This document shows positions 7,780 through 16,700 of a DNA stretch of 64,000 nucleotides, piece by piece. Position 1 is the first letter of the stretch. Each line of letters starts with the position of its first letter. The notes under the pieces are model-generated. The model was not told the DNA's origin, ran no database searches, and saw only the letters and a program-made list of their open reading frames with translations. The DNA is from Catenulispora sp. GP43 (lineage in GTDB: Bacteria > Actinomycetota > Actinomycetes > Streptomycetales > Catenulisporaceae): NCBI RefSeq assembly GCF_041260665.1, contig NZ_JBGCCT010000019.1, positions 182,005 to 246,004 of the forward strand. The letters are read 5' to 3'. The position numbers were made by a program, and so were the translations under genes.

Positions 7780-9720
7780 TCAATCCTCCGGCCGCCGGAA
7801 GACCACCACCAGCACCCGCAGCGCCAACACGCTCGCCACCGCCAGGAAGCTGTACCCGAGGAACTGGTACAGGCTCACCGACTTCCCGACCATCGGCCCG
7901 TTCTGCCGCCCCACCATCAGCACCCCCATCAGCCCGGACGTCGCGGCGAGCACCGTGATCAGCACCTGGTGCACCAGCCCGGTGACCACGTCCCGGTCCC
8001 GCCGGTCGGCGAACAGCCGCACGTTCACGCTCAGCTTCCCGTCCTCGGCGGCCCCGAGCAGCCGGTCCACCCGGCGCGGCAGCCGCCGCAGCATCGGCAC
8101 CAGCGCGACCAGCTCGGCGGCCGCCTCGCGCTTGAGCGCCTCCGGCGTCAGCTGCTCGGCCGCGTACCCGCCGGCCAGCTTGCGAGCCTCGGTGACGATG
8201 TCGAAGTCCCGGGCCAGCTCGGTGAGCGTCCCCTCCAGCGTCCCCAGCGCCCGGAACACCGCCGCCACCTCGGCCGGGACCGCCAGGCCGTGGGAGCTCA
8301 CGATCCGGAACAGGTCGGTGAACATGGCGACGTCGAACCCCGAGTCGGTGCGCAGGTGCCGCGCGGTGAAGCGTCCCAAATCCCGTTCCAGCGCGGCCTC
8401 GTCGATCTCCTCCGGCGCCGTCATCACCTCCAGCACCGCGTCGCACAGGTACAGCGGGTCCCCGGCGTCGACGGCGGCAAGCAGCCGCCGCATCGAGGCC
8501 CGCAGCGCGGAGTCCAGGCGGCCCACGGAGCCGAAGTCGAGCATGCCCAGGCGGCCGTCGGCCAGCAGCAGGATGTTGCCGGGGTGCGGATCGGCGTGGA
8601 AGACACCGTCGATCATCACCTGCCGCAGCAGGTAGTCCAGCAGCCGCTCGGCCAGCTCCCGCGCGGCGATCTCGCGCTCGGCCAGCCGCGGCAGCGCGCA
8701 CCGCAGCGGCACGCCCTCGAAGCGCTCCATCACCAGCACCCGGGCCGAGGAGTGCTCGGTGAACGCCTTGGGGACCGCGACGCCCTCGACCCGGGTGACC
8801 GCGACGGCCGCCAGGTTCCGGGCCTCGATGCGGAAGTCCAGTTCCTCGCGCAGCGCCGCGGCGAAGCCCTCGGCCAGGGCCGTGACGCCGAGGGACCGGG
8901 CCCAGGACGTGCGCCGCGCCAGCGTCCGGGCCAGCCGCCGGATGATGTCCAGGTCCCGGTTCACCTGGGTGGTCACCCCGGGCCGGCGCACCTTGACCAC
9001 GACCTCCTCGCCGGAGACCAGCCGTGCGGAGTGCACCTGCGCGACCGAGGCGGCGGCCAGCGGCTCGCGGTCGAAGCGGTCGAAGACCTCCTCGACCGAG
9101 CCGTATTCGGCTTCCAGCACGGCCTGGATCTGCGGCCACGCCACGAAGGCGGCCTGGTGCTGCAAAAGCGAGAGCTCGTCGATGATCTCGGCCGGCAGCA
9201 GGTCGCGCCGGGTAGACAGGATCTGCCCGAGCTTGATGAAGGTCAGCCCGCCCTCGTTGAGCGCCTCGCGCAGCGAGCGTCCGATGTTCGCCTGCGGACG
9301 CCGGCCGCGCAGGTAGGGCCCCAGGCCGTGGCGCATGAGGATCATGGTGAAGCGCCAGTAGCGGCGCGAGCGGGCCACCCGGCTGCGCAGGCCTCTGATC
9401 CACTCCAGCGGCGTCGGCAGGCTGCCGCTGGGCGCCAGCGCCTCGGCGACCACCAGGAACACCATGCTGGGCAGCAGGATGACCAGCATCGCCAGCACCA
9501 GCAGCAGCGGCTTCCCGGCGTCCGCCAGGGTCCCGTCGGGCAGTTTCGGGCCGAGCATCGCGGTCATGATCGGGGCGGACATGCCCCAGGAGATCGCGGC
9601 GGCCAGGACCAGCCGGGTGGCGGAGAACCGGACGCCGAGCAGGCGCCGCACGATCGAGGCGAGCACCACGACGGCGACGGCCGCGGTCAGGACGAACAGC
9701 GGTCCCTGCAAGAAGCCCAT
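7780..9720 (-). CDS. AarF/UbiB (ABC1/ADCK) family atypical protein kinase-like protein
   Basis: This 646-residue membrane protein has N-terminal helices (about 5-22, 72-92) and two C-terminal helices. The atypical kinase core shows the diagnostic KxGQ motif (KLGQ, 163-166), Ala-rich loop AAASVAQVH (222-230), Lys243 in VVKVRRP, catalytic HADPHPGN (375-382) and metal-binding LDFG (394-397). Family members (UbiB, Coq8) support isoprenoid-quinone or lipid metabolism through ATPase activity and seldom phosphorylate proteins. Actinobacteria use menaquinone, so its role here is uncertain. Its ATG lies inside a perfect 15-bp inverted repeat at 9715-9749. Confidence 0.92.
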   Translation of the reverse strand: MGFLQGPLFVLTAAVAVVVLASIVRRLLGVRFSATRLVLAAAISWGMSAPIMTAMLGPKLPDGTLADAGKPLLLVLAMLVILLPSMVFLVVAEALAPSGSLPTPLEWIRGLRSRVARSRRYWRFTMILMRHGLGPYLRGRRPQANIGRSLREALNEGGLTFIKLGQILSTRRDLLPAEIIDELSLLQHQAAFVAWPQIQAVLEAEYGSVEEVFDRFDREPLAAASVAQVHSARLVSGEEVVVKVRRPGVTTQVNRDLDIIRRLARTLARRTSWARSLGVTALAEGFAAALREELDFRIEARNLAAVAVTRVEGVAVPKAFTEHSSARVLVMERFEGVPLRCALPRLAEREIAARELAERLLDYLLRQVMIDGVFHADPHPGNILLLADGRLGMLDFGSVGRLDSALRASMRRLLAAVDAGDPLYLCDAVLEVMTAPEEIDEAALERDLGRFTARHLRTDSGFDVAMFTDLFRIVSSHGLAVPAEVAAVFRALGTLEGTLTELARDFDIVTEARKLAGGYAAEQLTPEALKREAAAELVALVPMLRRLPRRVDRLLGAAEDGKLSVNVRLFADRRDRDVVTGLVHQVLITVLAATSGLMGVLMVGRQNGPMVGKSVSLYQFLGYSFLAVASVLALRVLVVVFRRPED

Positions 9721-9749
9721 GCGGCGACCCTATTGGTCGCCGCATGGGC
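9715..9749. promoter_or_regulatory. Perfect 15-bp inverted repeat covering the AarF/UbiB start codon
   Basis: Arms 9715-9729 and 9735-9749 are exact reverse complements around a 5-base loop. On the minus strand the ATG (9720-9718) and second codon lie in the 3' arm, and the likely ribosome-binding AGGG spans the loop edge. The hairpin would hide the start in mRNA, or act as an operator in DNA. It could also help end transcription from mscL, although no T-run follows. Confidence 0.75.
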
Positions 9750-9783
9750 AATGCGGCGCTCTCAAGCGCGCTTGGTTGCTCTC

Positions 9784-9834
9784 AAAGCGCTCTCAGTGTC
9801 CTCAGTCGTCTTCAGTCGTCCTCGGTCGCCCTCA
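9784..9834. repeat. About five 10-bp degenerate repeats after the mscL stop
   Basis: Read on the minus strand, successive units TGAGGGCGAC, CGAGGACGAC, TGAAGACGAC, TGAGGACAC and TGAGAGCGC follow directly from the mscL stop TGA (9834-9832). Nearly every unit carries a TGA. Confidence 0.7.
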
Positions 9835-10380
9835 GGCGTCCGCGGCACCGGCGGCGGCCACGGGCTTGGCCTCGACCGCCACGACCGGCTCGGGCAGCTT
9901 CATCTCCGGCAGCGCGGTGTGCAACGGGATCTCGCCGGGGGCGTCGTCGGTGAGGTCGGTGGAGTCCTCGTCGAGGATCGGGTTAACCTGCGAGGTGCAG
10001 AAGCTGCACCGGCGGGCCCGCGCGGGGATCTGCTGCAGGCACTCCGGGCAGGCGCGCTTGGCGTGGGACAGGTCGTGGTGCGGGTTCAGCTCCTCGGTGA
10101 GCTTGTTCACCGGCAGCACGATGAGGAAGTACAGGGTCGCGGCGGTGAGCAGGAAGCTGATGCCGGCGTTGATGAACGTCCCGTAGGGGAACGTCGTCTT
10201 GCCGAGGGTGAAGACCTTCTTGCTGTAGTCGCCGATGCCGCCGGTCGCCCAGCCGATCAGCGGTGTGAGGAACGCGCCGGTGAACGCGGTCACCATCGCG
10301 GCGAAGGCGGCGCCGATGACGACGCCGACGGCCAGCCCGACGACGTTGCCGCGCACGACGAACTTCACGAAGCCGTTCAT
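9832..10380 (-). CDS. mscL: Large-conductance mechanosensitive channel MscL with C-terminal zinc ribbon
   Basis: This 182-residue channel protein opens under membrane tension to release solutes in osmotic downshock. The N-terminus MNGFVKFVVRGNVVGLAVGV and pore helix 1 (about 12-42), then helix 2 (about 70-92, NAGISFLLTAATLYFLIV), are typical MscL. Unlike the short enterobacterial protein it carries a CxxC-x10-CxxC zinc ribbon (Cys111, 114, 125, 128) and an acidic/Ala-rich tail. ATG 10380 is chosen over the frame start at 10431 because AGGGGGG lies 3 bases upstream and the family begins MNGF. The ribbon occurs in other actinobacterial MscL proteins as far as I recall; its function is unknown. 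Confidence 0.93.
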   Translation of the reverse strand: MNGFVKFVVRGNVVGLAVGVVIGAAFAAMVTAFTGAFLTPLIGWATGGIGDYSKKVFTLGKTTFPYGTFINAGISFLLTAATLYFLIVLPVNKLTEELNPHHDLSHAKRACPECLQQIPARARRCSFCTSQVNPILDEDSTDLTDDAPGEIPLHTALPEMKLPEPVVAVEAKPVAAAGAADA

Positions 10381-10476
10381 TGACCCCCCTGGGTCCGACA
10401 GGATGCTGACGAGATGTGCGCGCGGCAGCATCCCACATCCGGTCGGCCCGAGAGAAGTGAGCCCGGGTAAGGGTTT

Positions 10477-11523
10477 TCAGCCCTGCGGCTGGCGCGAGGA
10501 CTGCTCCCCGGCCGGCTTGTCTGCCGGCTCCTCGGCCGGCTTGTCCGCCTGCCCCTCGACAGCCTTGCCGGCCTGCCCGCGCCGGGTGCTCCACAAGCTG
10601 GTCACCGTGGTGATCGCCAGCACCCCGACGATCACGCCGAGCGAGGCGGCGATGCCGATGGTGGGCACGGTGACCGGGCCGATGTGCTCGACCCCGGAGC
10701 CGTGCAGCGCCTCGAAGAGCATCTTCACGCCGATGAAGCCCAGGATCACTGACAGGCCGTAGGACAGGTGCACCAGCCGGTCCATCAAGGCGCCGAGCAG
10801 GAAGTACAGCTGCCGCAGGCCCAGCAGCGCGAAAACGTTGGCGGTGAAGACGATGTACGGCTCCTTGGTGAGCCCGAAGATCGCCGGGATCGAGTCCAGG
10901 GCGAACAGCAGGTCGGTCGAGCCGATGGCGACCATGACGATCAGCATCGGGGTGAAGCGCCGGTGCCCGCCGACGTGGGTGACCAGCCGCGCGCCGTCGT
11001 AGTCGTCGGTGGTCTTCACCGCCTTGCGCACCCGGCGCAGCAGCCGGTTCTCCTTGAACTCCTCGTCGCCGTGCCCGGTGGCCAGCTTGACCGCGGTGTA
11101 GACCAGGAACGCGCCGAAGACGTAGAAGATCCAGCTGAACTGGTTGATCACCGCGCTGCCGATCCCGATGAAGAACCCGCGCAGGATCAGCGCCATCACC
11201 ACGCCCCACAGCAGCACCTGGGACTGGTAGGCGCGCGGGACCCGCAGCTTGGTCAGGATGATGACGAAGACGAACAGGTTGTCGACGCTGAGGCTGTACT
11301 CGGTGATCCAGCCCGCGAAGAACTCACTGCCGGAGCGGTGCCCGCCGAAGTACGAGAGGCCGACGCCGAACAGGATGCTGGCCGCGACGATCCCGGCGAC
11401 CCAGACCGCGGCCTCGCGGGTCCTGATCGCGTGCGGGTTCCGGATGCCGTGCCACAGGTCCAGCCCGACGGCCACGGCCAGCACGGCGATGGTGGCGATC
11501 CAGACGGTCAGGCTGACGTGCAT
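10477..11523 (-). CDS. TerC/Alx family integral membrane protein, probable manganese exporter
   Basis: This 348-residue protein has about nine hydrophobic helices and the TerC signature ITEYSLSVDNLFVFVIIL (about 73-90), whose acidic residues line the metal path. A second half-site GSTDLLFALDSIPAIFG is at about 205-222. TerC/Alx proteins export Mn2+ or help load secreted metalloenzymes. The tail (about 315-348) is hydrophilic with imperfect QADKPAEEPADKPAGEQ repeats, encoded by repeated GCCGGCTTGTC units. The ATG follows GGAGGAG with 8-base spacing. The leader carries a yybP-ykoY manganese riboswitch, which strongly supports a manganese role. Confidence 0.92.
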   Translation of the reverse strand: MHVSLTVWIATIAVLAVAVGLDLWHGIRNPHAIRTREAAVWVAGIVAASILFGVGLSYFGGHRSGSEFFAGWITEYSLSVDNLFVFVIILTKLRVPRAYQSQVLLWGVVMALILRGFFIGIGSAVINQFSWIFYVFGAFLVYTAVKLATGHGDEEFKENRLLRRVRKAVKTTDDYDGARLVTHVGGHRRFTPMLIVMVAIGSTDLLFALDSIPAIFGLTKEPYIVFTANVFALLGLRQLYFLLGALMDRLVHLSYGLSVILGFIGVKMLFEALHGSGVEHIGPVTVPTIGIAASLGVIVGVLAITTVTSLWSTRRGQAGKAVEGQADKPAEEPADKPAGEQSSRQPQG

Positions 11524-11571
11524 TGCGGGACTCCTCCGGCGTTGTCATGGCATACCCCAAGGGCATGCACA

Positions 11572-11690
11572 GGCGCCGAAAGTCTTCTCCACCTGAAACC
11601 GCTGAAACCGCTGGTCAGGCCGGAGGGCCGGGAGCGGTGAGGCTCCGTGATGACGACCCGTCCGATTGAGGAGTACTCCCCTTCGATGGA
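11572..11690 (-). ncRNA. yybP-ykoY manganese riboswitch upstream of terC
   Basis: Reading the minus strand, the leader has the hallmarks of this aptamer in order: AAGGGGAGTA (about 11684-11675), GGTCGTCATCACGG (about 11658-11645), a variable CG-rich arm, and GAAGACTTTCGGC (about 11587-11575). It ends about 50 bases before the terC ATG. The family senses Mn2+ and commonly precedes TerC/Alx or P-type ATPase genes. The segment between aptamer and start (11524-11571) holds the GGAGGAG ribosome site and can act as expression platform. Boundaries are approximate; a covariance-model search (RF00080) would settle it. Confidence 0.8.
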
Positions 11691-11770
11691 TCAATCGTCC
11701 CAGGAAGACAGGCGTTCGCGCAAACCCTCGTCCACAGGAGCGCGGATCTGCTTTGATGGAGCCGGATCTT

Positions 11771-11786
11771 TGTGGTTTAGACCACA
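11771..11786. promoter_or_regulatory. DasR-type operator (dre-like palindrome) before the SIS gene
   Basis: TGTGGTTTAGACCACA is a near-perfect 16-bp palindrome closely matching the Streptomyces dre consensus (ACTGGTCTAGACCACT). It ends 34 bases before the ATG at 11821. DasR is a GntR-type repressor released by GlcN-6-P or GlcNAc-6-P. The site lies between terC and the SIS gene but is nearer the latter. Confidence 0.7.
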
Positions 11787-11820
11787 TGCGCCAGACCGAA
11801 CCGCACCGAGGGAGAAGCCC

Positions 11821-12594
11821 ATGGAGTCCCTGCCGCCGGAGCTGTCGCCGACCGGATACCTCGCCGAGGTGCGCCGGGTGCTGGAGCACATCGAGAAAAC
11901 CCAGACCGACGCGGTCCTGGCCGCCGGCGCGCTGATCGCGGAGTCGATCGCGGCCGAGGGCGTGCTGCAGGCCTTCGGGACCGGGCATTCGGAGGCGCTG
12001 GCGATGGAGCTGGCCGGCCGGGCCGGCGGGTTCGTGCCGAGCAACAAGCTGGCGCTGCGCGACCTGATCCTGTTCGGCGGCGAGCCGGTGGACTTCCTCA
12101 ACGATCCCAAGATCGAGCGCCGGGAGGGGCTGGCGAAGCGGATCTACGAGCTGGCGCCGGTGGAGCCGCAGGACGTGTTCGTGATCGCGTCCAACTCCGG
12201 CGGCAACGGCGTGATCGTGGACCTGGCCGAGCACGTGGTGGCGCAGGGCCACAAGCTGATCGCCATCACCTCCTTGGAGCACACCGCGCGCATCACCTCG
12301 CGGCACTCCTCCGGCAAGCGCCTGAAGGATTTCGCGGACGTGGTGCTGGACAACGGCGCCCCCTACGGCGACTCGGTGCTGCCGCTGCCCTCCCTGGGCG
12401 CGAACGTGTGCGGGATCTCCTCGGTCGGCAACGCGGTGCTGGCCCAGATGACCGTCGCCGAGGCGGTGCGGCTGCTGGCCGAGCGCGGTGTCGAGCCGCC
12501 GGTGTACCTGTCGGCGAACTCCATCGGCGGCGACGCCCACAACGACGTGCTCGAGGCGAGATTCGCCGGGCGGATCCGCCGTTCGGCGTCCTGA
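11821..12594 (+). CDS. SIS-domain sugar-phosphate isomerase-like protein (UPF0309 type)
   Basis: This 257-residue cytoplasmic protein has a single SIS fold. The phosphosugar-binding loop AFGTGHSEALAMELAGRAGG is at about 51-70 and the second SIS loop VIASNSGGNG at about 121-130, followed by ITSLEHTARITSRHSSGKRL. The family binds phosphorylated amino sugars and is related to GmhA and MurQ-type proteins; the exact reaction is not established. ATG 11821 is preferred because GGGAG lies 5 bases upstream, whereas the frame extends upstream to 11647 through the operator. The dre-like site makes an amino-sugar (GlcNAc) catabolic role likely and links it to the GH20 gene 11 kb away. Confidence 0.88.
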   Translation: MESLPPELSPTGYLAEVRRVLEHIEKTQTDAVLAAGALIAESIAAEGVLQAFGTGHSEALAMELAGRAGGFVPSNKLALRDLILFGGEPVDFLNDPKIERREGLAKRIYELAPVEPQDVFVIASNSGGNGVIVDLAEHVVAQGHKLIAITSLEHTARITSRHSSGKRLKDFADVVLDNGAPYGDSVLPLPSLGANVCGISSVGNAVLAQMTVAEAVRLLAERGVEPPVYLSANSIGGDAHNDVLEARFAGRIRRSAS

Positions 12595-12754
12595 AGGACG
12601 CCGGCAGGACGCCCGCAGGTCGCCCGGGGAAAGCCCCGGCACGCCCGCAGACTCCGTCGCGGCGGCAGGAATAGATCACCACTCGTTCGCCGCTGATGGT
12701 TAGGCTGGACGTGAACCGCCGGACAGCCACGACAAGACGGATGAGGTGCTTCAA

Positions 12755-13678
12755 GTGGTCGCGCGCAAGGATCCGAAGGCTCTGTACGAGCTGGCGCCCG
12801 GCACACCGGGCCTGGCCGGCGTGGTCTTGCTGCACCAGATGGAAGGCTTCATGGACGCCGGCGGCGCCGGCCGGCTGGCCTGCGAGCACCTGCTCGACCA
12901 GTTCGACCACCGCCTGGTGGCGTCCTTCGACGTGGACCGGCTCATCGACTACCGCAGCCGGCGCCCCACGATGACCTTCGACAAGGACCACTACGACCAC
13001 TACGAGGACCCGGCGCTGGACCTGCACCTGCTCACCGACGGCGCCGGCAAGCGGTTCCTGCTGCTGGACGGTCTGGAGCCGGACCGCGAGTGGGAGCTGT
13101 TCGCCCTGGCCGTGCGCAGCCTGATCGAGCACTTCGACGTGAGCATCACGGTCGGCATGCACGGCATCCCGATGGGCATCCCCCACACCCGCCCCCTGGG
13201 CATCACCGCCCACGCCACCAACCCCGGGCTGGTCGACACCACCGACCAGCCGGTCCTGGACCGCCTGCAGGTCCCGAGCTCCGCGGCCTCGCTGCTGGAG
13301 TACCGGCTGGGCGAGTGGGGCCACGACGCCGCCGGCTTCGCCGTGCACGTCCCGCACTACCTGGCCTCCTCCCTGTATCCGCAGGCTGCGATCCGCCTGC
13401 TACGCGCGGTCTCGGAGGCCACCGGCCTGGTCCTGCCCGACGTCGAACTGCGCGACGCGGCCCGCCGGGCCTCGGAGGACATCGAGCGCCAGGTGCAGGA
13501 GTCCTCGGAGGTCGAGGACGTGGTGCGGGCCCTGGAGCGGCAGTACGACGCCTTCAACGTCACCGACCGCAAGAACCTGCTGTCCGACAACGACGGCCGC
13601 ATGCCGACCGCGGACGAGCTGGCCGCGGAGTTCGAGCGCTTCCTGGCCGACCAGGACGGTCCGCCGCCGGGCGCGTGA
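12755..13678 (+). CDS. PAC2 family protein
   Basis: This protein of about 307 residues resembles archaeal/eukaryotic proteasome assembly chaperone 2 and is widespread in actinobacteria. Visible family features are the N-terminal block LVVLLHQMEGFMDAGGAGRLA (start variant GVVLLHQMEGFMDAG), FDVDRLIDYRSRRP, and the central VGMHGIPMGIPHTRPLG then GFAVHVPHYLA. The acidic helical C-terminus ends in EFERFLADQD. Actinobacterial PAC2 proteins are presumed to aid proteasome or other assembly, without firm proof. GTG 12755 has GAGG 8 bases upstream; GTG 12746, three codons earlier, is an equal-length alternative. A TAGGCT -10 lies near 12705. Confidence 0.88.
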   Translation: MVARKDPKALYELAPGTPGLAGVVLLHQMEGFMDAGGAGRLACEHLLDQFDHRLVASFDVDRLIDYRSRRPTMTFDKDHYDHYEDPALDLHLLTDGAGKRFLLLDGLEPDREWELFALAVRSLIEHFDVSITVGMHGIPMGIPHTRPLGITAHATNPGLVDTTDQPVLDRLQVPSSAASLLEYRLGEWGHDAAGFAVHVPHYLASSLYPQAAIRLLRAVSEATGLVLPDVELRDAARRASEDIERQVQESSEVEDVVRALERQYDAFNVTDRKNLLSDNDGRMPTADELAAEFERFLADQDGPPPGA

Positions 13679-13732
13679 GAGTCCTGATTCACCTGGAGCT
13701 CTGATTCTCGGGTGGATCACAGACCGCCGTAG

Positions 13733-13748
13733 CCGACATGATGGTCGG
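13733..13748. promoter_or_regulatory. Short inverted repeat abutting the NACHT gene start codon
   Basis: CCGAC (13733-13737) pairs with GTCGG (13744-13748) around ATGATG, ending exactly at the ATG 13749. It would form a small hairpin where a ribosome site is expected; no clear Shine-Dalgarno sequence was seen. Confidence 0.4.
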
Positions 13749-16700
13749 ATGCGGCGGTCTTTGCGATACACGGACGCGGTCAAGGTGTTGGCCGGCGGCG
13801 AGAACCAGCTGGTCAAGCTGATAGACGAGGCCAGCGCCGCGATGTTGCTGGGCGCGGGGGTGTTCGACCTCTTCGAAGCCCGCCAGCAGGCGCTGCGGCT
13901 GCTGGAGAAGGCGCTGGACAAGTTCGGCGAGAAGCTGCGCGGCCTGGACCGGCTGACCCGCACCGAGCGCATCCACGCGGCGCACGAGATCATACGGATA
14001 ACTGCGTACTTCGACGCCTTCGGCGCGGCGATGGCCGAATTCCACAACGCCGCGACGGTGCGTTTCTCCGCCTCCCAGGAAGTCGCCCTGACCGCCGGCT
14101 CCGAACCGGATCCCGGATGGCGCGCCCTGTTCCAGGAGCTGTGCCGCAAGGAGAACTACGGCTCGCCGCTGTGGGACAACACCTCGGTGGCGATCTTCGC
14201 GAAGATGGCCGCGGACTCCCAGCGTTTCCTCACCGGCCTGGCCCTGTGGGACGAGCTCACCGCGACCGAGCACGACCGTCTCAGCACCCTGCTGAAGGAG
14301 CAGGTGCCGGCCGAAGCCGCCGCGCGCTACCAGGAGAACCTGCGGCGCCTGTCGGCCGAATGCCCGGAGTTCGGCGTCTGGGTCAACCTGCAGGCGCACG
14401 CCGCGAGCCGCGAGCAGCTGGCCGCCGGCCTGGCCGGCCTGGAGACGCTGCTGGCCCCGCTCACCGCCGGATACCCGGCACACCAACAGGAAGCGCTGGC
14501 CCGCGCCTACCGCGCCGGCCTGGCCAAGCCGATCCTGCTCACCAGCGGTCCGGACTCCCACCTGACGCTGCCCTCCCTGGGCGAGGGGTACGTCGACCAC
14601 AGCTTCCGCCTGGCCTTCGGCCGGCTTCCCACCAGCCTGAGCTGGGACCGGCACGACCTGCGGCACGACCTGCCCGCCCTGCTGGGCACCTACCTGATGT
14701 CCGAATACGCGCTGAGCACGCCGCTGCTGATCCTCGGCCAGCCCGGCTCCGGCAAGTCGGTCCTCACCCGGATCCTGGCCGCGCGCCTGCCGGCCGAGCA
14801 CTTCCTGCCGATCCGGGTCGAGCTGCGGCGCGTGAACGCCGAGGCGGACCTGCAGGACCACATCGAGTCGGCGATCCGTGAGCAGACCGGCGAGAACGTG
14901 CAGTGGACCCGCTTCGCCACCGCCGACCCGGCCCTGACCCCGGTGGTGATCCTGGACGGCTTCGACGAGCTGCTGCAGGCCACCGGGGTGGCCCAGACCG
15001 ACTTCCTGCAGCGGATCGAACGCTTCCAGGAACGCGAACTGGACCAGGGCCGCTCGGTCGCGGTGATCGTCACCAGCCGGACCGCCGTCGCCGGCCGCGC
15101 CACGCTGCCCAGCGACATGCCGATCATCCGGCTGGAGCCGTTCGACGACGCGCAGATCGTCGCCTGGATCGACATCTGGAACCGGGCGAACAGCGCGACG
15201 CTGGCGAACCGCTCCATGCTGCCGCTGTCCGCACCCACGATCCTGCGCTACCGCACGCTCGCCGAGCAGCCGCTGCTGTTGCTGATGCTGGCCTTGTACG
15301 ACGCCACCGACAACGCGCTGACCGCCGTCGCCCCCGGCCTGAGCCAGAGCGCGGTCTACGAGCAGCTGCTCAAGGACTTCGCCCGCCGGGAGCTGACGAA
15401 GGACCCTGACATCTCCGATCTGGACCGCCGGATCGAGGTGGAGCTGCTGCGGCTGTCGATCGTCGCCTTCTCGATGTTCAACCGCGGCGCGCAGTGGATC
15501 GACGCCGACAGCCTCACCGAGGACCTGCGCGCGCTGGGCATCTGGGAGGCCGAACGCAACCAGAACACCTTCCGCTCGACGCTCAGCGCCGGGCAGCAGA
15601 TGGTCGGCCGGTTCTTCTTCATCCACAACGTCCAGGCGACCCGCGACGGCGGGGAGTTGCAGACCTATGAGTTCCTGCACGCCACCTTCAGCGAGTACCT
15701 CATCGCGCGGCTCGTCGTGCGGCTGCTCGCCGAGCTCGCCGCCCAGCACCTGGCCTCGACGTACGCGGTGTCCCGCGCGGTCAACGACGCGATGCTCTAC
15801 GCGCTGCTGTCCTTCGACTGCCTGGCCGCGCGGGCACCGATCGTGGAGTACATCGGCGAGCTGATCGCCCACCACGCCCCGGCGATGCGCGGCGCGATGA
15901 CCGACATCATCGTCAAGCTCTTCCACGGCAGCCTCATGGCGCGCACCGACCACACCTACGCCGACTACCAGCCGGTGGCCGCGGAGGTGGTCACCCGGGC
16001 CAGCTGCTGGAACGCGAACCTCTTCCTGCTGCTGGCGCTGACCCGCGACCGGGTCAGCCTGCGCGAGCTGTTCCCGGAGAAGGGCAACGGCGCGGTGTAC
16101 GAATGGCACCGGCTGTCGAACCTGTGGCGCAGCTGCGTCCGGGGCGAGGGCTGGAACGGGCTCGCCGACGCGCTGGCGGTCGAGCGCGTGTGGCACGGGG
16201 ACGGCCGGGACATCATCGTGCGCGTCGGGCCGGCCGTCGTACCGGCCGCCAAGCCGGACATGAAGTGGTCGTACAACATCCCCGACGTGCCGTGGCCCGA
16301 CGGCGGCCGGTGGGAGTCGCACTCGCATGACGAGCTGGCGCGGCGCGCGAACTTCCTGATGGACCGGCGCATGGACGTCGCGATGCACAACATGATGGCG
16401 GTGGCCGACGCGCTGCCGACCCTCGGCAACGCCCTGTACAACACCAAGGACGGCCGCCTGGTGACCGCGACCGCGCTGCTGACCACGGCGTTCGTCGCCC
16501 CGTACCTGCCCGAGCCGGCCGACGAGGCGATCATCGAGCTGGCCCGGTCGCTGCCCCGGCTGAAGGCCAAGTTCAAGCACGAGACCGAGCTCTACGACAA
16601 ACTCGCGCTGAGCGTGTTCACCACCGCGGTCGAGTTGGACTCGCTGACCGCCGGCGCCCGGGAGGAGCTGCTGGCGCTGCTGCTCAGCGACGCGGTCTTC

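Noticed and set aside
7669..10383. 904-codon open frame on the plus strand
   Set aside because: It is antisense to the intact AarF/UbiB and mscL genes, His/Gln/Arg-rich in composition and without any domain; a GC-driven shadow.
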